This document shows, in pieces, positions 55,700 to 64,000 of a DNA stretch of 64,000 nt. How positions within the stretch are numbered: position 1 is the stretch's first letter; each line of letters begins with the position of its first letter. Position numbers and translations under genes: made by a program. Source of the DNA: Hanleya hanleyi (lineage: Eukaryota; Mollusca; Polyplacophora; Lepidopleurida; Hanleyidae); NCBI GenBank assembly GCA_036873755.1, contig JAVTVY010037013.1, positions 1-64,000 of the forward strand, written 5' to 3'. Below the pieces are notes generated by a model. That model made no database searches, was not told the DNA's origin, and saw only the letters and a program-made list of their open reading frames with translations.

Positions 55700-56308
55700 A
55701 TGTGAGTTCTCGAGTGTTATCTGAAATTCTGCTGCTGTGCACACTTGTAGTCACATAACGAACACTGGAAAGGTTTCTCCTCTGTGCGAGTTCTAATGTG
55801 TGCAACCAGTCTCTGCTGTTGTATATTCACACAAAAAACACTTGAAAGGATTCTCTCCAGTGCGAGTTATCATGTGTGTGATCAAGTTCTGCTGTCGTGT
55901 ACATTTATACTCGCACAATGAACACTTAAGTTTCTCTCTAGTGGGAGTTTTCATGTGAAAAGTCTTTTTTTTATCTTGGGTAGATCTGTACAATGTGCAC
56001 CTGAAAGGTTTCCCTCTCGTGTGAGTTATCTTGTGTCTTGCCAGACTCTGCTGGTGTGCAAATCTGTTATTGCACAATAAACACATGAAATATTTATCTC
56101 CGGTGTGATTGCTTATGTGTATGGTCAGGTGATGTTCTTGTATACATCTGTACTGACACATTCAGTGGGCATTCTCATGTGTCTGGCCAGGTCATGCTGT
56201 TGCTTACATTTATACTCACACAATAAACACGCGAAGGGGTTCTCTCCAGTGATGAGTTCTCATGTGGCTGGTCGGGTTATACCGATGTGAACACGCGAAG
56301 AGTTTCTC
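55700..56308 (-). pseudogene. Decayed C2H2 finger tail of zinc-finger gene B
   Basis: Minus-strand fragments such as CQYRCIQEHHLTIH, CLLCNNRFAHQQSLARH and CSLCEYKCTRQQNLITH, with damaged linkers (HTRGKPF, PTREKLK) and frameshifts. They correspond finger by finger to the decayed tail of gene A (for example CTRQQNLITH in both). The RT palindrome abuts its downstream end. Confidence 0.78.
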
Positions 56309-57670
56309 TCAAGGGTGAATTCTCGTGTGTCTGGTCAGGCTATTATGTTCTATACATTTGTACTCACACAATGAACACGCGAAGGGTTTCTCTCCAGTGT
56401 GAATTCTCATATGTCTGGTCAGGTCAGCCTGTCGTTTACACCTGTACTGACATAACGAACACGCGAACGGTTTCTCTCCAGTGTGAGTTCTCATGTGTAC
56501 GGTCAGGCAATGCTGTTGCCTACATTTATACTTACACAATGAACACGCGAAGGGTCTCTCTCCAGTGTGAATTCTCATGTGTCTGGTCAGGCTATTATGT
56601 TCTATACATTTGTACTCACACAATGAACACGCGAAGGGTTTCTTTCCAGTGTGAATTCTCATGTGTACGGTCAGGCAATGCTGTTGCCTACATTTATACT
56701 TACACAATGAACACGCGAAGGGTCTCTCTCCAGTGTGAATTCTCATGTGTCTGGTCAGGCTATTATGTTCTATACATTTGTACTCACACAATGAACACGC
56801 GAACGGTTTCTCTCCAGTGTGAATTCTCATGTGTCTGGTCAGGCTATTATGTTCTATACATTTGTACTCACACAATGAACACGCGAACGGTTTCTCTCCA
56901 GTGTGAATTCTCATATGTCTGGTCAGGTCAGCCTGTCGTTGACACCTGTACTGACACAACGAACACGCGAACGGTTTCTCTCCAGTGTGAGTTCTCATGT
57001 GTACGGCCAGGCAATACTGTTGCCTACATTTATACTTACACAATGAACACGCGAAGGGTTTCTCTCCAGTGTGTATTCTCATGTGTTTGGTCAGGCTATT
57101 CCGTTCTATACATTTGTACTCACACAATGAACACGCGAACGGTTTCTCTCCAGTGTGAGTTCTCATGTGTACGGTCAGGCAATGCTGTTGCCTACATTTA
57201 TACTTACACAATGAACACGCGAAGGGTTTCTCTCCAGTGTGAGTTCTCATATGGCTGGTCAGGCTCGTCTTTTGCCTACATTTATACTCACACAATGAAC
57301 ACGCGAAGGGTTTCTCTCCAGTATGAATTCTCATGTGTCTGGTGAGGTTACACTGGTCTGCACACCTGTAATTGCACAATGAACACCCGAAGGGTTTCTC
57401 TCCAGTGTGGGTTCTCATGTGTCTTGCTAGACTCTGCTGCAGTGCGCACTTGTAATCACACAAAGAACACGCGAAGGGTTTCTCTCCAGTGTGAATTCTC
57501 ATGTGGACGGTCAGGTTCTGCGGTTCATTACACTTGTATTGACACAATGAACACCCGAAGCGTTTCTCTCCAGTGTGAGTTCTCATGTGTCTGGTCAGGT
57601 AAGACTGCTTCATACATCTGTACTCACACAGTGAACACTCAAGATGCTGTATTTTGCATTGAGTATTCAT
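56309..57670 (-). CDS. C2H2 zinc-finger protein B, 16 tandem fingers, 453 aa
   Basis: Starts at the ATG at 57670 (MNTQCKIQHLECS), aligned with the start of gene A. Sixteen C-x2-C-x12-H-x3-H fingers with TGEKPF linkers follow. Later fingers are near-identical repeats: helix type IEHNSLTR appears in fingers 10, 11, 13 and 16, RQQHCLTV in 6, 12 and 14, and two adjacent fingers (10 and 11) are the same. This indicates recent unequal exchange or conversion within the array. The frame ends with TGA at 56309-56311, in the Gly codon of a GEKP linker, one codon before the position of gene A's stop. It is presumably a nuclear DNA-binding protein; no effector domain is in frame. An upstream exon is possible. 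Confidence 0.82.
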   Translation of the reverse strand: MNTQCKIQHLECSLCEYRCMKQSYLTRHMRTHTGEKRFGCSLCQYKCNEPQNLTVHMRIHTGEKPFACSLCDYKCALQQSLARHMRTHTGEKPFGCSLCNYRCADQCNLTRHMRIHTGEKPFACSLCEYKCRQKTSLTSHMRTHTGEKPFACSLCKYKCRQQHCLTVHMRTHTGEKPFACSLCEYKCIERNSLTKHMRIHTGEKPFACSLCKYKCRQQYCLAVHMRTHTGEKPFACSLCQYRCQRQADLTRHMRIHTGEKPFACSLCEYKCIEHNSLTRHMRIHTGEKPFACSLCEYKCIEHNSLTRHMRIHTGERPFACSLCKYKCRQQHCLTVHMRIHTGKKPFACSLCEYKCIEHNSLTRHMRIHTGERPFACSLCKYKCRQQHCLTVHMRTHTGEKPFACSLCQYRCKRQADLTRHMRIHTGEKPFACSLCEYKCIEHNSLTRHTRIHP

Positions 57671-58010
57671 ACTATCATATAATGAATATATTCAGATATC
57701 GCTTCAAAATTAAACTGTAACGAGTTAGGACAGATGACTCGGGGGGAAAAGTTTTCAAACTGTAGAGTATACTTTCGTTGTCCAAAACTATTATTCAATG
57801 GGTCTGTATTGTACATTCGCTCATTCCGTGGTTCATCTCTCAATCAGGTTACTGTGGTGCGCTGATATCAGCCAGTCCAGATAATGACTAGGCAACTTCA
57901 CCTCTTTATTCTGGGGAATAAATACAACAGATTACTGACATGTACGTATACTTAATTCTTCGCCAAGTAATGTTTATATTACAGTTAGTGCGACAGTAGC
58001 GGGTTCTTGA
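57671..58010. other. 5' flank of gene B, paralogous to 18170-18440
   Basis: Shares CGAGTTAGGACAGATGACTC-type, TGGTTCATCTCTCA and GGAATAAATAC-type landmarks with the gene A flank. Conservation could reflect a shared promoter or simply recent duplication. Confidence 0.6.
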
Positions 58011-58499
58011 GGGTTCTCCTGAAACTTCTATTTGATTCGAATAGCATAAAAAAACTAGGCCCATGGGCTTATACGGTGATCTATTATTGTGGATATTTTA
58101 TTCAAATACATCAACCTGCTGACTTGGCTGTATTGCACTGGCGTGTACACGCCGATCTTGAATCTTGGAGGTGTACTAATTTTGGCCAAGACTCTGGTTG
58201 CACGGCGCTGTAATATGAAATATTTTCATAAATTTAAGGGTCCACTGCATACATTACAACGTTGTTGTTGTAGACACGGGTTGGTGTCATGTTAAAAAGC
58301 TTTCAATATCTCTTAAATGAGTCACAGGAACGTCAAACTTAACACTTAATTTGGGTCACCCTGGTGCAAGCAACCGGTCAATATTTAAATAATACACGGA
58401 GGAAATAAGCAATCAAAGATTGCCTAATTGTATGCCCCCCCCCCCATTCCGCTTTAGTCCAACATTGCCCTGCAATTGTTCTGTTCTATATTAATCGAG

Positions 58500-59040
58500 A
58501 TCCAACGTGAACGAATATATTTCCCAGTCAGTCAGGTTTGAAGAAAGAAGGGCTATAACTCTTGAAAATATAACAAAAATGCAGAGAAATTTCACGCTGC
58601 ACAAATATTGGGTAGTGATCCTGCAAATTTCATACTTGTCCATACAATATTACCCGAGATCCAGACCGAACAAGTTCCAATTAACAAAGATTTCAAGAAT
58701 AAAAGGGCCATAACTCTTGAAAATATACGCGAAACGCGGAGAAACTGTACGCTGCACAACTATGGGGCACTGACCACATATGCAACTTTCATACTTGTCT
58801 ATAAAATATTAACCAAGATCCAGCCCGGACAATTTGCATTCATGGAGATTTCAGGAACTCGGAAAAACTTTATGCTGCACAACTACGAGGCACTGACCAC
58901 ATTTCATGCAAATATTAACCGAGATATTGCGCGGAAGAAAAATTCGTCCAGACAGACGGATGGACTGACGCACGGACAGAAGGACAAAGCAATCGCTATA
59001 TGGCCCCCTCTAATTAGGGGGCATAAAAATGTTAAACATT
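58500..59040. repeat. Mollusc-type dispersed repeat (GGCCATAACTCTTGAAAAT ... GGGGGCATAA)
   Basis: Three diverged internal units share GCTGCACAACTA, TTTCATACTTGTC and AAAATATTAACC-type landmarks. It ends with ACAGACGGATGGACTGACG..., ATATGGCCCCCT and GGGGGCATAA. The pattern resembles a repeat widespread in mollusc genomes; the name is not certain. The 145-codon frame inside is a repeat translation. Confidence 0.55.
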
Positions 59041-61330
59041 TGTGAACTGCTTTTTTCTCTGATCATTGAATTTTTTTTAAACAGATCGAAATTGACAAAT
59101 TTCACACCTGGGTGGCATCAATATTGTATCTAGCAATACTCAAGTATAAGTTTGTGAAGTTTGAGCTTGAGGTGATTTGCTATTTTCAAATTATTCAAAC
59201 TTTTGAAAAGTGATACAATTTGTTACAAAAACAACAATGTCACACTACAATTCTAACCGACCGTTAAGGGTGAAGATCCCGATCATTTCTAATCTATCAC
59301 CTTCAGCGATAATTTGTCAGGCTATGACAAGCTGGTAGGGGACGTGGACCTTTTTTGGTCCAATTTTTAGGTTGATAACCCGTGTCATTTATTAGGAGTA
59401 TGATTTTGAAAATAGCAATCTCTCTGTGAGCCATGCATCCCATAGTGGCCATGATGCCCTTGTATAAATTTCGTTTACATATATTTAAGGTGTTGAACGT
59501 GAAGTTGGTGAGAGGAAATTAGTTGAAACGAAGAATGAATGGGTTGAAAATAAATTTTAAGTGGAAACTGTTTAAGGTCTTTTTGGCCTGATGTCGAAGG
59601 AGGGAGTCAGTGCTGAATGGATTGGAGGTTGAGGTGGGAATATCCCAGGAGGTTCATCTCTACCGTAAGGCATTTATAAGGTAGCCTTTTGTTGGAAGTG
59701 AATACGGATTTATTCATGAGAATACCATACGCATAATCTCCTGTCCATGGCGACCCCTTTGCTACCCACCCATTGAATCTGACAGGCCCAATTTTTTGTC
59801 CGTTGTAGGCTGCAGACCTACTCACTTTGGAACAGCTATACACATAAATGGTTAGAACTGTCGTGGCAGATATCGATGCTATGAATATTTTTATCTTATT
59901 TTGAGGTGTCTAGCCAATTCTTGTATGAAATTCAGCCTGTTTGAAGAACTCCAGAATGACATTGTCATTGCCCCATAAGCACATGGAAATAATCACGATC
60001 TACTCCCTTAATTAAAAAAGTATATATATATAAAATAATGATACCGTGGCTCCAATCCCAGAAGATTATTGAAGATGCCAATATGTGTCGTCGTGCAATA
60101 TGCCATTTCTTGTTTCATTCGTCACCAGATACTTTGCTAACCTTTGGCGTTTGCATTAATTGTCGAGTCGATTGTGTTCCCTGGAGTATAGGCGCAACAT
60201 GTTCCGTAATTTTCACGTCACAGGTAGGCCTATAACCTTGTATGGAAAAACCACGTTCTGTAGTTCGTTGCATTATATTAGAAATGCATACTGATGCAAC
60301 TTCGGACTGGTATATGTTCATTGTTTTTGTGACTTTCTTTATGTGATTACATAGGGACCGCAATGCTATAAGTCCACCCCTACACACACACTTTCAAATG
60401 TGCCCCGCGGCTCCTGTTACAAATATTTAAATGTATTAAATACAAAGAGGACAGATGTGACAGTTTGACACTAGAGTCCCTCTAGTATCTCTACTATGGG
60501 AATCGAACAAATAATATTTCTCGTCATAGAAAATTACAGCAGATTTGAAGGATCTTAAACAAATACACTCAGAGTCATTTTGCAGTAACTGGGCCATAGC
60601 AGTTTCAAATGCCAAGTAGTAATATATAGGTGCAGTCACGTGAAGTGTTCCAGCAGGTAGTGTTGATGACAAGGTGAAGTTTTAAGTGTTCTTAACTTTT
60701 AAGATCTTGTATCCATCACCAACACTTATGTTTGTTTATGTATGAACCAGGCAAATACTGGATGTATCACAAATTGGTTTCATTTTTAGTTTTCTGAATC
60801 TGTAAAAAATGTTAGCCACATTCTTTGCCATGTGCGCCGTTTGCGCGAGCGCAAAAAACTGAGTTATAGTGAATATATCAAGAGACAAGTCGAGTTCCCA
60901 AATAAAAATGTCAAATTATCGAGCAACTCACTGTTGTGTGGTCGAGAACCCATATACTCAAGAGTGCTGGAATGCTGCGGACCAGCGGTAAGCGCAACGT
61001 CCATGTTAGCTGCCCGTGATAGCAAGACACAATTTTTTTTGGTTTAAAATACTCACTGGAAATGTTATAATCAGCCTGTGTTCTCCGCAATAAAACGTAG
61101 GAATCGTTGACCTTGTTCTAGTTTCGTTTTCGACATGTCATAGATTCGCATAGCTTTGGAATTGGGGATGTTGCCAGCCATGAACAGTCGATAGAAATAT
61201 AGGCCGATTTCATCAAATCGTGTCACTGAAGCAGTGAAGTTTGTTTTATTTATCCATCAGTTTTGCCTTTCAAGTGAATCATGCGCAAATCAAGTGTTGA
61301 AAATTGAGGTCTTTATAACCCAGAGCGAGA
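59041..61330. other. No recognisable gene
   Basis: AT-rich, with scattered short frames and no conserved motifs I can name. A TATATATATA tract lies near 60021. Confidence 0.45.
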
Positions 61331-61970
61331 TCGAACGAGAGTGAAACGAGAGTAAGACCAGCCGAGCTATCCGAGTTCGATCTGCGAATCCAAATTTTAA
61401 TTAAGCGGAGTCATACATGAGCCAGTGTTGATACAAAATCGATTCAAATCTTCAATATTATTTCTGTTAATCTATCTTGATGAGTCTTTGGTCCAACAGT
61501 GAGTCATTTATACCAACAAATTGAGCCAAGATATCAAAAATTTCAGCGCTGTCTTTCACTGGATCATGGGTCAAGTTAAAACATTTTTTTGGATCATCCA
61601 GCTTTTAAAAAAGTGGTCCCCAAATTTTGAATTATTATTGGCTCACTACTGGATCAATGAATATAATCTGGCATCTTTCATGTAACATGTTTGAAAAATG
61701 AGTTGTCGCCTTAGTTTTGCTGTCTGGTTGGTATAACAAGAAAAGAGTAACACGAATATAGTTATCTACATTACATGTCCATCGAGTAGGGGAGATTGGG
61801 GTGCGCTGGGACATTTTTCGATTTCTTGCAAAACATCTCAGCTTTTATAGTCCTGTAGAGTAACCTGAAATCCACAGTTCAAGCTTCTTAAGGATGTCCG
61901 CTGGTGGTAAATCAAATTAATTAACCTTTTGAATAATGTGCGTTGTTGCATTCATAATTGTGTAAAAAAA
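61331..61970. repeat. Paralogous block related to 33.09-33.44 kb and 36.97-37.25 kb
   Basis: Landmarks GAGCCAAGATATCAA, CTGTCTTTCACTGGATCA and GGCATCTTTCATGTAA match 33230-33450. GAGTTGTCGCCTTAG, GAGATTGGGGTG and TTAAGGATGTCCGCTGGTGG match 36975-37200. The intervening arrays and the CAGGG transposon present at 33.6-36.8 kb are absent here. Confidence 0.75.
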
Positions 61971-64000
61971 AACCTAGTTATATTGTTTGTAACTAGGGTT
62001 ATTTTGGATGATCGGTTCTCCAGCGTGAACACTAGATTTTGTAACTAGGTGATACCAAACGTGTGTTGGATTGATTCTCCAGCGTGATGAATAGGTGAAC
62101 TTATTGTCATATTTACTTTGACTATTCGCTGTACTATTTCTGTAGCTAGCCGAGGTTGATTGTAATATTATGTGCTGGAAATTATGCTATTATAATATCC
62201 TGTAAACATTAGGTTTGTACATATGTTGGTTTTGGTGTCTATGGAGATAGCCAATCAACATGCTTCATTTGACTGGTGCGTGTTCCCGTTAGCAGTTTTG
62301 GCACAGATCAGTTAGCTGGCTTGCTGTGTAGACGTGGGGTTAATGGGCGCGTAGGATTTAGAAGCTATTGGTATGTACCGATATTTATATATGTTCAGCG
62401 GTTTGTAAAGCATAAGTATATCTGTGATACGACAGTCAATATTCATTTGTCTCTGATTCGAGTAGAGTACGAATATTTCCAAATGATAATGTTATATGGC
62501 TTATGCGCATACTTTTTTGTATCGGTGGCATTGTATAAACTGTAATTTCGTGTAGCGTTATATGGCGCTTGACTTAAATGTACACGATGTTATTGCAGAT
62601 GGGTGTCATGATTGGTTGAACAGTTTACCTGTTGACCGTGTGGCAAATTGCCGAGCTGATTGGGGTATGTTTATTTCATTAACTTAAATGTAACGGTGGA
62701 TTATATTAGAGTGCTATATTTGGATTGGCTGAATTTGGAATTGCTGTATTTAAAGTGATAATGGAATTTAATTGCCGAGGCATGCTATATGAATATGGGC
62801 GAATTGTTTTGATGTTCTGATTTAAGTGGTGCAATTATGTAATCGTGTTGATATAATTTGTTCATTGTACTTTTGATGTGATTATGTAATCGGATTGGAT
62901 TTCCTATTTATACTGAATTTATATCGGATTTAACATTTATATTTATAGGAGTATTTCCTGAATAAACATCTAGTCCGACATCTGACTTGACTATTTCCCT
63001 TGGTCATACTTAGCTGTACTACATTAGATTCAAAATTACTGACCGAAATGATAGTCCTAGGCAGTGTTTGCTAAATATCTCCAAAATGGCTACAAGGATT
63101 TGGATGAAAATTTCGCATACATTGGTTGAGATTGTTTTGGTTATTCCAATGCAATTAGAAATCAAATATATTCCTATTTCACCAAGAAATCACTCTTGCA
63201 ACTTACCGCATTGAACTGTAAGGATGCCAGGGTGCATTACTTGGATAGGAATTTAAAAACGCCCAATAGACTTCCTCTAAATCAATCACAAGAAGATCCC
63301 ACACGGATAATTGGGAAAGGAATTAAGAATGGCTTCAAAATTGAAAATTGGCAAGCAGGAAATGAGTGACAAATGATCCGCCATGGCATCTTCTTCACTT
63401 TACTTGTCGCTTGGAATTATGGGTAGGTAATATTCGCTGTATTGTTTACAATATTACTAATAGTACAGAATAAAAATTATGATATTACCGTCCTTGACAA
63501 CTGGACACAGAGCAAGATTGTCACTTATATCAAGTGAAATACTACCTGCCAAGGGAGACACAATGAAGCAAATGTTGGATTATTAACCTCTTTCCATGTG
63601 TATTTTTACGTTCTTTTCAAAAGCTCCGCCCCGCCATTTTCATCGTCACAAACTAGCTGGGTCAAGCACCTTGTCTGGATAAACATGCGCCGGAAATCTA
63701 ACATTCATTCGACATTCCGAAGTGTAACGAATCCTTACATGTTCCCTTAGTATGTATTAATGGATTGTCATAATATCAATTAAATCGTCTATTGATTAAT
63801 AATTATCCTTTAGTGAAGGGACTATATATCTGGGTGGTTTGCCTCAGTTGTTGGGAGTTAAATGGCATTCGGGGTTTTCCGACGATTCCTGCGGAAATTA
63901 GCGAACCATGACGTCACCAGGCATCATGCACTCCAAGTTATTTTTGTCAATTTTTGTAAATGGATTTAGTAAATACATTCTATAGGACACTAGTCGTTTC
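61971..64000. other. Unassigned sequence; possible LTR-like end near 62.2-63.0 kb
   Basis: A stretch rich in TATG/ATTG ends with CCTGAATAAACATC (poly(A)-signal-like) near 62958 and GACATCTGACTTG soon after, which is how some LTR ends look. No TG...CA boundaries, primer site or target duplication could be fixed, so it is left unassigned. Nothing else is supported to the window end. Confidence 0.3.

Noticed and set aside
56287..57345. 352-codon plus-strand frame opposite zinc-finger gene B
   Set aside because: Antisense of the finger array; it repeats with the 84-bp finger period and shows no independent features.
62200..63000. Solo LTR
   Set aside because: Only a poly(A)-signal-like motif and composition suggest it; no boundaries or target duplication could be found.

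Overview
This window is non-coding-rich nuclear DNA from a metazoan, most likely a marine mollusc (possibly a gastropod). The clues are degenerate poly-C2H2 zinc-finger genes, a Maverick/Polinton-type integrase, short GTGAGTGAGTGA/TTAACGTCGC relics of the kind seen in molluscan short repeats, and a 'GGCCATAACTC ... GGGGGCATAA' repeat familiar from mollusc genomes. These affiliations rest on pattern memory, not on a search. Bacterial-style ORF scanning is misleading here: most open frames are tandem-repeat or antisense artefacts, and several use non-ATG starts.

Layout. 1-2486: the long terminal repeat region of a Maverick-like element whose body lies off the left edge. 2493-7640: mostly unique AT-rich DNA, with an array of a 16-bp palindromic motif (4300-5010). 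7640-14660: a 150-bp minisatellite and a 3.1-kb tandem segmental duplication, each copy carrying another array of the 16-bp palindrome. 14116-15555: a non-autonomous DNA transposon with 5-bp target duplication, inside a 55-bp minisatellite. 16150-18143: zinc-finger gene A (minus strand, 12 fingers) with a decayed tail. 19159-26350: the centrepiece, a 7.2-kb palindromic Maverick-like element with perfect 6-bp target-site duplications, carrying an integrase, two further small genes and a duplicated three-finger C2H2 gene. 26357-40690: flanks paralogous to other blocks in the window, several minisatellites and four MITE-like or insertion elements. 40706-46207: two abutting satellites, 26 bp then 51 bp. 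46440-47270: a T-rich triplication. 47640-52545: a duplicated 2-kb block. 52543-55699: a palindromic pair of reverse-transcriptase (Penelope-like) remnants. 55700-57670: zinc-finger gene B (minus strand, 16 fingers), a paralogue of A. 57671-64000: paralogous flank, a mollusc-type dispersed repeat, and sequence in which I recognise little.

How the parts relate. Blocks around 16-19 kb, 26-27 kb, 29.6-37.8 kb, 55.7-58 kb and 61.3-62 kb are paralogous pieces of one duplicated zinc-finger neighbourhood, so the window looks like an expanding zinc-finger cluster invaded by mobile DNA. The 19-26 kb element is the most interesting object. It is a head-to-head inverted duplication of a [terminal repeat - small TM ORF - ORF1 - integrase - C2H2] unit, from whose right arm about 1.4 kb was removed. 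It was flanked by a clean target duplication when it integrated. Its genes share a compact virus-like promoter design (TATA box, then a TCA initiator 29-31 bp downstream), and its subterminal repeats carry NRF-1-like GCGCATGCGC palindromes.
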